In this document: piece by piece, positions 56,197-64,000 of the stretch
Layout: every line of letters begins with the position of its first letter
Position numbering within the stretch: position 1 is the first letter of the stretch
Source of the DNA: Vibrio pomeroyi
GTDB taxonomy: Bacteria > Pseudomonadota > Gammaproteobacteria > Enterobacterales > Vibrionaceae
Length of the DNA: 64,000 nt
Direction: 5' to 3'
Assembly: GCF_024347595.1 (NCBI RefSeq)
Contig: NZ_AP025506.1
Span: 3,162,001-3,226,000 of the forward strand
Made by a program: the position numbers and the translations under genes
Notes under the pieces: model-generated
What the model was told of the DNA's origin: nothing
Databases searched by the model: none
What the model saw: the letters and a program-made list of their open reading frames with translations, nothing else

Positions 56197-57417
56197 ATGA
56201 GTAAGCTGTACGTTGGCTCCGAAGTCGGTCAATTAAGACGAGTTCTCCTAAATAGACCTGAAAGAGCACTCACCCACCTCACCCCTTCAAACTGTCATGA
56301 TCTTCTATTTGATGATGTGCTTGCTGTTGAAGCTGCTGGTGAAGAACATGATGCTTTTGCAGAGACACTGCGTAGTCAAGACGTAGAAGTGCTACTACTG
56401 CATGACTTACTTGTCGAAACGCTTGCCGTACCTCAGGCTCGCGAGTGGCTGCTAAATACTCAAATCTCAGATTTCCGTTATGGGCCGACTTTTGCCCGTG
56501 ACTTAAGAAGCTATCTTGCTCAAATGGATAATGAGCATCTAGCAACTATCTTACTCGGTGGCTTGGCTTATTCTGAGCTCCCAATCAAATCATCGTCGAT
56601 GCTACCTAAGATGCATCGCCCACTTGATTTCGTTATCGAACCACTGCCGAACCACCTATTTACGCGTGATACCTCATGCTGGGTTTATGGCGGTGTATCG
56701 CTGAACCCAATGATGAAACCAGCTCGTCAACGCGAAACAAACCACTTACGTGCTATCTACCGCTGGCACCCTGTGTTTGCCGGACAAGACTTCATTAAGT
56801 ACTTCGGTGATGAAGATTTGCACTACGACAACGCCAATATTGAAGGCGGTGACGTACTGGTTATCGGTAAAGGCGCGGTACTGGTTGGTATCTCTGAGCG
56901 TACTAAGCCACAAGGTGTTGAAAACCTAGCGGCGAGCTTATTCCGTTCGGGCCAAGCAACCGAAGTGATTGCTATCGATTTACCAAAACACCGCTCTTGT
57001 ATGCACCTTGATACGGTGATGACACACATGGATATAGACACTTTCTCTGTCTACCCAGAGATTGTTCGCAAAGATCTAGATACTTGGCGCCTAACACCTA
57101 AAGAAAATGGTGAGATGCGCGTAGAGAAAGCCGAAAACTACCTGTCAGCAATTGAAGGGGCTCTAGGCCTTGATCAGCTGAAGATCATCACAACTGGTGG
57201 TGACAACTATGAAGCTGAACGTGAACAGTGGAATGACGCTAACAACGTACTGACAGTGAAACCGGGGACTGTTATCGGTTATGAACGCAATGTTTACACC
57301 AACGAGAAGTACGACAAAGCGGGCATCGAAGTTCTGACGATTCCAGGCAACGAGTTAGGTCGTGGTCGTGGTGGCGCTCGTTGTATGAGTTGTCCTATCG
57401 AAAGAGACGGTATCTAA
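56197..57417 (+). CDS. arcA: Arginine deiminase
   Basis: Hydrolyses arginine to citrulline and ammonia, the first step of the fermentative arginine deiminase pathway. The 406-residue protein has the family motifs [12 protein letters not shown] (about residues 153-164), the catalytic [14 protein letters not shown] (His about 272), and the C-terminal [13 protein letters not shown] with the nucleophile Cys396. AAGGA precedes the ATG. argF lies 155 bp downstream after a terminator. Together they give citrulline and then ornithine plus carbamoyl phosphate. The symbol is the deiminase arcA, not the response regulator ArcA. Confidence 0.97.
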   Translation: MSKLYVGSEVGQLRRVLLNRPERALTHLTPSNCHDLLFDDVLAVEAAGEEHDAFAETLRSQDVEVLLLHDLLVETLAVPQAREWLLNTQISDFRYGPTFARDLRSYLAQMDNEHLATILLGGLAYSELPIKSSSMLPKMHRPLDFVIEPLPNHLFTRDTSCWVYGGVSLNPMMKPARQRETNHLRAIYRWHPVFAGQDFIKYFGDEDLHYDNANIEGGDVLVIGKGAVLVGISERTKPQGVENLAASLFRSGQATEVIAIDLPKHRSCMHLDTVMTHMDIDTFSVYPEIVRKDLDTWRLTPKENGEMRVEKAENYLSAIEGALGLDQLKIITTGGDNYEAEREQWNDANNVLTVKPGTVIGYERNVYTNEKYDKAGIEVLTIPGNELGRGRGGARCMSCPIERDGI

Positions 57418-57452
57418 GCTGATAATTCAATAGAACAAACACAATAACTTAT

Positions 57453-57486
57453 CTAGGCCAGTACCATCGTACTGGCCTTTTTTATT
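57453..57486 (+). terminator. arcA terminator
   Basis: AGGCCAGTAC pairs with GTACTGGCCT around CATC (57455-57478) and is followed by six T. Confidence 0.93.
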
Positions 57487-57494
57487 AAATTAAC

Positions 57495-57508
57495 AAAATA
57501 AATATTCA
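57495..57508 (+). promoter_or_regulatory. Possible ArgR half-box upstream of argF
   Basis: AAAATAAATATTCA keeps the ATTCA half and the AT-rich spacer of the ARG box (TGAAT-N4-ATTCA), with two mismatches in the other half. It lies 64 bp before argF. It is weak alone. Confidence 0.3.
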
Positions 57509-57572
57509 CAAATATAGCATTTTTATGTTTAACTGAGTTCTTCATTGATTCTATATACACAAGGAGCGAGAG

Positions 57573-58577
57573 ATGGCCTTTAATCTTCGCAATCGTAACT
57601 TTCTAAAACTTCTCGACTTTACTCCTAAAGAGATTCAGTTTTTACTCGATCTGTCCGCTGACCTGAAAAAAGCTAAGTATGCAGGTACAGAGCAGAAAAA
57701 GCTTAACGGTAAAAACATCGCTTTGATCTTTGAAAAAGCATCAACACGAACTCGATGTGCTTTTGAGGTAGCGGCCTTTGATCAAGGTGCTCAAGTCTCT
57801 TATTTAGGCCCTTCTGGTTCTCAGATTGGTCAGAAAGAATCAATGAAAGATACGGCTCGTGTATTAGGTCGTATGTACGACGGCATTGAATACCGTGGTT
57901 TTGGCCAAAGCATTGTCGAAGATCTTGGCGCATACGCTGGTGTGCCAGTTTGGAACGGCCTAACCGATGAATTCCATCCAACTCAGATCTTGGCTGACTT
58001 CCTTACAATGGTCGAACATGGTCGCGGTAAACACCTACACCAGATCAGCTTTGCTTACCTAGGCGATGCGCGTAACAACATGGGTAACTCACTGTTAGTC
58101 GGTGCTGCGAAAATGGGCATGGATATTCGCCTTGTCGCGCCAAAAGCCTTTTGGCCAGAAGAACAACTTGTCGAAGAGTGCCAAGCCATTGCACAAAACA
58201 CTGGTGCAAAAATCACGCTAACCGAAGACGTTGCTGAAGGCGTGAAAGGTTGTGATTTCCTATACACCGACGTTTGGGTTTCAATGGGTGAAGCCCCTGA
58301 AGCTTGGGACGAACGTGTAGCAGTAATGAAACCATACCAAGTGAATATGGATGTCATTAAGCTAACTGGTAATCCTCAAGTGAAGTTCATGCATTGCCTA
58401 CCCGCTTTCCATAACAATGAAACAGTGATTGGTCAGCAAGTCGCAGACAAGTATGGAATGAACGGCTTGGAAGTGACTGACGAAGTGTTTGAATCTGACT
58501 ACTCGATTGTATTTGATGAAGCAGAGAATCGCATGCACACCATCAAGGCGGTGATGGTCGCGACTCTTGGTCAATAG
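57573..58577 (+). CDS. argF: Ornithine carbamoyltransferase
   Basis: Forms citrulline from ornithine and carbamoyl phosphate, or runs in reverse in the deiminase pathway. The 334-residue protein shows the carbamoyl-phosphate motif S57-T-R-T-R61, FHPTQ near residue 135, and the ornithine-site [11 protein letters not shown] near residue 274. AAGGAGCGAG precedes the ATG. Its place after arcA suggests a catabolic role, but only one OTCase gene is visible, and the sequence does not tell anabolic from catabolic use. Confidence 0.96.
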   Translation: MAFNLRNRNFLKLLDFTPKEIQFLLDLSADLKKAKYAGTEQKKLNGKNIALIFEKASTRTRCAFEVAAFDQGAQVSYLGPSGSQIGQKESMKDTARVLGRMYDGIEYRGFGQSIVEDLGAYAGVPVWNGLTDEFHPTQILADFLTMVEHGRGKHLHQISFAYLGDARNNMGNSLLVGAAKMGMDIRLVAPKAFWPEEQLVEECQAIAQNTGAKITLTEDVAEGVKGCDFLYTDVWVSMGEAPEAWDERVAVMKPYQVNMDVIKLTGNPQVKFMHCLPAFHNNETVIGQQVADKYGMNGLEVTDEVFESDYSIVFDEAENRMHTIKAVMVATLGQ

Positions 58578-58614
58578 ACAATAATGAAAGTAAACAAAAG
58601 CTTGATGTAATCGC

Positions 58615-58642
58615 TTGCGCTCACAAATTGAAAGCGTATAAT
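58615..58642 (+). promoter_or_regulatory. pyrBI promoter
   Basis: TTGCGC (58615-58620), a 16-bp spacer and TATAAT (58637-58642), about 30 bp before the leader peptide ATG. Confidence 0.8.
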
Positions 58643-58671
58643 TCTCGGCAATTTGTCTGAGAGTAGTGAAA

Positions 58672-58806
58672 ATGACGCCAAGCAATGTTGTGATAAAACA
58701 TAATGATATTGTGATAACACATAATAAAATTGTGAAAACACATAATATTGCTCGCAAGCTAGCATGCTTGCCAGGCCGTCTATTCTGCTTTTCAGCACTT
58801 TTTTAA
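58672..58806 (+). CDS. pyrL: pyrBI leader peptide (44 residues)
   Basis: A short frame of 44 codons, the same number as E. coli PyrL, although the peptide sequence looks unrelated. It begins MTPSNVV and ends [10 protein letters not shown]. The stop codon TAA (58804-58806) lies at the foot of the attenuator hairpin, so a ribosome close behind RNA polymerase would block hairpin formation. The last twenty codons run through a T-rich coding strand, which gives the U-rich transcript that makes polymerase pause when UTP is low. Codons 6-26 are three tandem copies of a 21-bp unit (58687-58749), each encoding a variant of V-V-I-K-H-N-D. A GAGAG stretch upstream is the only ribosome site candidate. 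Confidence 0.85.
   Translation: MTPSNVVIKHNDIVITHNKIVKTHNIARKLACLPGRLFCFSALF
58687..58749 (+). repeat. Three in-frame 21-bp tandem repeats in the pyrBI leader peptide gene
   Basis: Units are 58687-58707, 58708-58728 and 58729-58749. They read [14 protein letters not shown] and IVKTHNI. HN is invariant and the flanking codons drift, so this is an old in-frame amplification. Confidence 0.85.
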
Positions 58807-58832
58807 AGCCTCCCATTATGGGGGGCTTTTTT
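58805..58832 (+). terminator. pyrBI attenuator
   Basis: AAAGCCTCCC (58805-58814) pairs with GGGGGGCTTT (58820-58829) with one G-U pair and loop ATTAT, followed by T. It ends 33 bp before pyrB. This is the UTP-sensing attenuator of the E. coli pyrBI type. Confidence 0.9.
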
Positions 58833-58864
58833 ATGGCCAATACATTATTGTGGGGAAGAAGATC

Positions 58865-59794
58865 ATGGCGAATTCGCTCTATCAAAAGCACATCATCTCA
58901 ATTCCAGAGCTTTCTCGTGAAGAGCTAGAATTAATTGTTCAAACGGCAGGTCAACTTAAAGCTGAACCAAACCCAGAACTCATCAAGAACAAAGTTGTTG
59001 CCAGCTGCTTCTTCGAACCTTCAACACGAACTCGTCTCTCTTTTGAAACTGCGATTCAACGCATCGGTGGTGATGTGATTGGTTTCGACAGTGGCGGTAA
59101 CACTTCACTGGCGAAGAAAGGTGAAACGCTAGCAGACTCAGTGCAGGTTATCTCTTCATACGTTGATGCTTACGTAATGCGCCACCCTCAAGAAGGTGCA
59201 GCACGCCTGGCTTCTGAATTCTCTAACGGCGTACCTGTGATTAATGCAGGTGACGGTGCAAACCAACACCCAACGCAAACGCTATTAGATTTGTTCTCTA
59301 TTGCAGAAACACAAGGCCGCCTAGATAACCTAAACGTGGCATTCGTTGGTGACCTGAAGTACGGTCGTACGGTTCACTCTCTGACTCAAGCACTCGCGAA
59401 ATTCGACAACATCTGTTTCTACTTTGTGGCACCAGAAGCGTTGGCGATGCCAGACTACATTTGTGAAGAACTTGATGAAGCGGGTATCAAGTACCAACTA
59501 CTGACCGACATGGAAGATGTGATTCCTGAGCTGGATGTTCTGTACATGACGCGAGTTCAAAAAGAGCGCTTTGATGAGTCGGAATACGCGCACATCAAAT
59601 CAGCGTACATCCTAACGGCTGCACTTCTAGAAAACGCACGCGATAACCTGAAGGTTCTACACCCTCTTCCTCGTGTTGACGAAATTACTATCGATGTCGA
59701 TAAAACACCTTACGCTTACTACTTCCAGCAAGCCGAGAACGGTGTTTACGCGCGTGAAGCATTACTGGCCCTTGTTCTTAACGAAACGCTGTAG
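58865..59794 (+). CDS. pyrB: Aspartate carbamoyltransferase catalytic subunit
   Basis: Catalyses the committed step of pyrimidine synthesis, carbamoyl phosphate plus aspartate to carbamoyl aspartate. The 309-residue protein has the motif S53-T-R-T-R57, the HPTQ segment in [12 protein letters not shown] and [11 protein letters not shown] near residue 263. The frame opens at a GTG five codons earlier, but the ATG at 58865 gives the family N-terminus [12 protein letters not shown]. It is cotranscribed with pyrI, 12 bp apart, and controlled by the attenuator. Confidence 0.98.
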   Translation: MANSLYQKHIISIPELSREELELIVQTAGQLKAEPNPELIKNKVVASCFFEPSTRTRLSFETAIQRIGGDVIGFDSGGNTSLAKKGETLADSVQVISSYVDAYVMRHPQEGAARLASEFSNGVPVINAGDGANQHPTQTLLDLFSIAETQGRLDNLNVAFVGDLKYGRTVHSLTQALAKFDNICFYFVAPEALAMPDYICEELDEAGIKYQLLTDMEDVIPELDVLYMTRVQKERFDESEYAHIKSAYILTAALLENARDNLKVLHPLPRVDEITIDVDKTPYAYYFQQAENGVYAREALLALVLNETL

Positions 59795-59806
59795 AGGAGA
59801 GATATC

Positions 59807-60268
59807 ATGTCTAAAGAGACTCAATTAAAAGTTGAAGCAATCAAAAACGGTACTGTTATCGACCATATCCCAGCGAACATCGGGATCAAGGTGCTAAAAC
59901 TGTTCGACATGCACAACTCTCACCAGCGTGTGACCATTGGCCTAAATCTGCCGTCATCTGCACTAGGTGGAAAAGACCTGCTCAAGATTGAGAATGTGTT
60001 TATCACAGAAGAACAGGCAAGCAAGCTGGCGCTTTACGCACCTCACGCAACAGTGAACCAAATCGAAGATTACGAAGTGGTTAAGAAGTTAGCCTTAGAA
60101 CTTCCAGAGCAAATCAACGATGTGTTCGAGTGTCCAAACACTAACTGCATTACGCATAACGAGCCTGTTGAAAGTAGCTTTAAGATCTTTGAAAAGAAAA
60201 AAGATATTCGATTGAAGTGTAAGTACTGCGAAAAAGTTTTCTCTCGCGAAATCGTGACAGAAAGATAA
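59807..60268 (+). CDS. pyrI: Aspartate carbamoyltransferase regulatory subunit
   Basis: Binds CTP/ATP and forms the dodecameric holoenzyme with PyrB. It has 153 residues, the same length as E. coli PyrI. The allosteric domain has [20 protein letters not shown], and the C-terminal zinc domain has Cx4C (CPNTNC) and Cx2C (CKYC). A GAGGAG ribosome site precedes the ATG. Confidence 0.98.
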   Translation: MSKETQLKVEAIKNGTVIDHIPANIGIKVLKLFDMHNSHQRVTIGLNLPSSALGGKDLLKIENVFITEEQASKLALYAPHATVNQIEDYEVVKKLALELPEQINDVFECPNTNCITHNEPVESSFKIFEKKKDIRLKCKYCEKVFSREIVTER

Positions 60269-60303
60269 CGTCATACGGCAACCCGTTTGAACGAAAAAAC
60301 TAT

Positions 60304-60333
60304 CAAATACCTCGCCTGTGCGGGGTATTTTGC
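60304..60333 (+). terminator. pyrBI terminator
   Basis: AAATACCTCGC pairs with GCGGGGTATTT (one G-U pair) around CTGT and is followed by a short T run. Confidence 0.8.
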
Positions 60334-60403
60334 GCTTTACCTAGGCTAAGTTTGAAGGCACACTGAAAAACGATTTTTATCTAATAACTGATGGAATAAA
60401 CCA

Positions 60404-60793
60404 ATGACTAAAGTACTTCACACAGAATCTGCTCCAGCTGCAATCGGCCCATACGTACAAGGTGTTGACCTTGGCAACATGGTACTGACTTCTGGTCAAA
60501 TCCCAGTAAACCCAGCAACTGGTGAAGTATCTGCGGATATCGCAGTGCAAGCTCGCCAATCTCTAGACAACGTTCAAGCGGTTGTTGAAGCCTCAGGCCT
60601 GACTGTAAAAGACATCGTAAAACTAACGGTATTCGTTAAAGACCTAAACGACTTCGGCACAGTAAACGAAGTTTACGGCAAATTCTTCGATGAGCACGGC
60701 GTTGCAAACTACCCTGCACGTTCATGTGTTGAAGTTGCTCGTCTGCCAAAAGATGTAGGTATCGAGATCGAAGCTATTGCGGTTCGTAAATAG
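60404..60793 (+). CDS. ridA: 2-iminobutanoate/2-iminopropanoate deaminase
   Basis: YjgF/RidA enzyme that hydrolyses reactive enamine/imine intermediates released by PLP enzymes. It has 129 residues. SAPAAIGPYVQGVDLGNMVLTSGQIPVNP is the signature start. The substrate-binding Arg lies in YPARSCVEVARLPKDVGIEIEAIA near residue 106. It follows pyrBI, the usual place of yjgF. Confidence 0.97.
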   Translation: MTKVLHTESAPAAIGPYVQGVDLGNMVLTSGQIPVNPATGEVSADIAVQARQSLDNVQAVVEASGLTVKDIVKLTVFVKDLNDFGTVNEVYGKFFDEHGVANYPARSCVEVARLPKDVGIEIEAIAVRK

Positions 60794-60845
60794 TCTTTCT
60801 AAATCTAAAATAAACTCTGAGCATAAAGCTGAGCGTTTACCAGAT

Positions 60846-60881
60846 ATAAAAAAAGGTTGCCCATTTGGCAACCTTTTTTTA
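60846..60881. terminator. Bidirectional terminator between ridA and plsC
   Basis: AAAAAAAGGTTGCC pairs with GGCAACCTTTTTTT around CATT, with T runs on both strands. Confidence 0.93.
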
Positions 60882-60901
60882 TTGTTCAGCGTTTTGCTCA
60901 A

Positions 60902-61627
60902 TTACTTCTTGTTGAGCTCAACCACTTCTTTGTCTAATTCTTCAAGTTTCGCAGCCATTTGCTCACGAGCTAAGTTAGCCAGTTCACGAACGTTAGACTT
61001 ATCAAAACCTTCAGTGCTGATTGGTGGCAGCATCTCAACAATCACATGGCCATTGTTCCAACGGTTTAGCTTCACGCCCCCCGTTGAACTACACACGATA
61101 GGGATAATCGGTAAGCCAGCGCCAATTGCAGCGTGGAAAGCACCCGTTTTGAATGGCAGCAAACCACGGCCACGAGAACGAGTTCCTTCAGGGAACATCC
61201 ATACTGAAACATCGCTCTCTTTTAGGCTAGTCACTACCTGATCGATAGTACCTACAGCTTTGCTGCGGTTAGCACGGTCAATAAGGATGTTACCCGTCAG
61301 CCAGTAAAGCTGACCAAATAGCGGCATCCACACTAAGCTCTTCTTACCAACCGTCACAACTTTAGGCGTTACCGCCGATGAAATCGTGAATAGATCCCAG
61401 CTGTTCTGGTGGTTTGCCACATACACATGTTGGCCACGAGAATAAGCATCTTCTGGGATACGAAGTTCTAACTTCATGCCGAAAATTTTCGACATACGGC
61501 CGAAGTAACGGCCAAAGGTAAATACGTGTTTCGGATTACGTGGGCTCAGTAAACAGTAACCACATCCAAATACAAACATAAGAATCGCAAATATCGCCAC
61601 TGCGAAAATACGTAATATTGCTATCAT
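60902..61627 (-). CDS. plsC: 1-acyl-sn-glycerol-3-phosphate acyltransferase
   Basis: Inner-membrane enzyme making phosphatidic acid from lysophosphatidic acid. The 241-residue protein has an N-terminal membrane helix (about residues 4-26). The HX4D catalytic motif appears in NHQNSWDLF, with WMFPEGTRSRGRGLLPFKTGAF (block III) and PIIPIVCSST (block IV). The frame can start at a GTG at 61642. GAGGAAC before the ATG at 61627 decides for the latter. It is monocistronic. Confidence 0.95.
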   Translation of the reverse strand: MIAILRIFAVAIFAILMFVFGCGYCLLSPRNPKHVFTFGRYFGRMSKIFGMKLELRIPEDAYSRGQHVYVANHQNSWDLFTISSAVTPKVVTVGKKSLVWMPLFGQLYWLTGNILIDRANRSKAVGTIDQVVTSLKESDVSVWMFPEGTRSRGRGLLPFKTGAFHAAIGAGLPIIPIVCSSTGGVKLNRWNNGHVIVEMLPPISTEGFDKSNVRELANLAREQMAAKLEELDKEVVELNKK

Positions 61628-61779
61628 TTTGTTCCTCACCAACCGCGAAGCGGGTTCATCTATTCACACAAACACTGGCAATAGATTCACTTGCGGTAAA
61701 TACAACTATAAAAAAGCCGAAACCAAGGTTCCGACTTTTGTGTTTTCATTTTACTGACTCATGAACTCACTAACCTAAG

Positions 61780-63308
<1,529 letters not shown>

Positions 63309-63321
63309 AAATAGCTCCTGC

Positions 63322-63630
63322 CTAATTTTTTATGTGTTCTGCCATCATTGGCTGGATATTGCTCAATTGGAACAACGTTCGTAATTGTTCTGGCACGAAA
63401 CTGAGCATTATATGACAGTTTTGATTTTTTGCATGCTCTAATAAGTGAATTAGCATCACCATTCCTGCTGAATCGACTCGATTTATATGGCTAAGGTCAA
63501 TTTCAACGCTCGATTCCGTTGTTTGCCACTTTTCCAATATACGCCAGATTGCAGGGACACTGTCTCGGTCGATATCACCGAGCAGCTGATACTCTTTAGA
63601 GCTTAGTGCTTGCCATTGAGAATGGCTCAT
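63322..63630 (-). CDS. mlaB: Phospholipid transport STAS protein MlaB
   Basis: Cytoplasmic STAS-domain subunit of the MlaFEDB phospholipid ABC transporter. It has 102 residues. The STAS motif is [25 protein letters not shown], whose Ser is conserved. Its ATG overlaps the mlaC stop at 63630, so the two are coupled. Confidence 0.94.
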   Translation of the reverse strand: MSHSQWQALSSKEYQLLGDIDRDSVPAIWRILEKWQTTESSVEIDLSHINRVDSAGMVMLIHLLEHAKNQNCHIMLSFVPEQLRTLFQLSNIQPMMAEHIKN

Positions 63631-64000
63631 TATTTGTTACTCTCAAAACGAATCGGTTGTGCGGCCAGTTTCTCTAGTTCGTCGGCAACTTGTAAGATGC
63701 CTTCCTGACGAATCTTAGTATTCCACTCTGACTGCTTGCTCGATAATAGGCTAATGCCTTCTGCAACCATATCAAATGCCTTCCACTCGCCCGACTTTTT
63801 GTCTTTGCGAAGCTTAAATTCAAGCTTGATGTTAGGTCGCGGCGAATCGATGATGTCTACTTTGATACTGGTAATGCGGCTATCCGCTTTGATTTTTGGT
63901 TCAGGACCAAATTCAATTGTCTGATCGGTATATTGAGTCAGAACTTGAGCATAAGAAGAAACCAGGTATTTACGGAATGAGTCGATAAATACACGCACGT
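63630..64000 (-). CDS. mlaC: Phospholipid-binding protein MlaC, N-terminal part cut by window
   Basis: Periplasmic chaperone carrying phospholipid between the MlaA and MlaFEDB complexes. The frame is open to the window edge, and the visible 123 codons are the C-terminal half. They include FRKYLVSSYAQVLTQYTDQTIEF and IKLEFKLRKDKKSGEWKAFDMVAEGISLL, typical of the MlaC fold. The signal peptide lies outside. The stop overlaps the mlaB start. Confidence 0.93.
   Translation of the reverse strand, partial: VRVFIDSFRKYLVSSYAQVLTQYTDQTIEFGPEPKIKADSRITSIKVDIIDSPRPNIKLEFKLRKDKKSGEWKAFDMVAEGISLLSSKQSEWNTKIRQEGILQVADELEKLAAQPIRFESNK

Noticed and set aside
58398-58891. Two minus-strand frames of 106-119 codons over the pyrBI leader
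   Set aside because: They are antisense to argF, the leader repeats and the attenuator. Their repetitive sequence is only the complement of the 21-bp repeats.

Overview
The window looks like chromosome I of a marine Vibrio, most likely a member of the Splendidus clade; the genus is a firm call and the clade a guess. The evidence is the protein sequences, two complete rRNA operons with Vibrio-type 16S and 23S, the linked tRNA set, and gene order matching known gammaproteobacterial blocks. I see no insertion sequence, prophage, integrase, CRISPR array or obvious genomic island. Most of the window is core genome, and the unusual material lies in leaders, operators, tRNA/rRNA arrays and a few accessory genes.

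Layout. (1) 1-22.5 kb is a conserved housekeeping run: epd (cut by the window edge) and tktA on the minus strand, then metK, a DUF2189 membrane protein, sprT, endA, rsmE, gshB, yqgE, ruvX and a 53-residue lipoprotein, with pilT-pilU on the minus strand. It continues with yggS, proC, yggT, yggU, a DUF4426 protein, rdgB and hemW, then glsB and trmB on the minus strand, and mutY, yggX, mltC. (2) 22.6-26.2 kb holds two tRNA clusters (Phe, Thr-UGU and Asn genes in repeated units) on either side of a chemoreceptor gene. (3) 26.2-28.4 kb holds one small membrane protein gene and about 1.4 kb with no recognisable gene. (4) 28.4-39.9 kb carries two tandem rRNA operons on the minus strand: the upstream one is 16S-tRNA-Glu-23S-5S, the downstream one 16S-Ile-Ala-23S-5S-Thr-5S-Asp. 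(5) 40-42.8 kb has an HD-GYP protein, a VOC-family protein, tRNA-Leu and an RDD membrane protein. (6) 42.9-55.6 kb follows the E. coli order lptG-lptF / pepA-holC-valS / yjgN / acetyltransferase / rraB, with Vibrio-specific additions (an M48 peptidase, a DUF2061 protein, a MarR-GNAT fusion and a GH2-like beta-sandwich protein). (7) 56.2-60.8 kb is arginine and pyrimidine metabolism: arcA, argF, a pyrBI attenuator with its leader peptide, pyrB, pyrI, ridA. (8) 60.9-64 kb, minus strand, is cell envelope: plsC, then mlaC (cut by the edge)-mlaB-ibaG-murA.

How the genes work together. ArcA and ArgF supply two steps of the arginine deiminase route, and ArgF and PyrBI compete for carbamoyl phosphate, so 56-60 kb is a compact node for that metabolite. 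LptF/LptG and MlaB/MlaC maintain the outer membrane, and PlsC and MurA feed phospholipid and peptidoglycan synthesis. PilT and PilU drive type IV pilus retraction.

The strongest points for a second look are the pyrBI leader, whose 44-codon leader peptide contains a threefold in-frame 21-bp repeat; a 43-bp dyad overlapping the promoter region of a MarR-GNAT fusion gene; a Fur-like box before a DUF2061 gene; a compensatory base change in one of three 5S genes; and the tandem tRNA and rRNA duplications. I did not find a clearly new multi-gene system.
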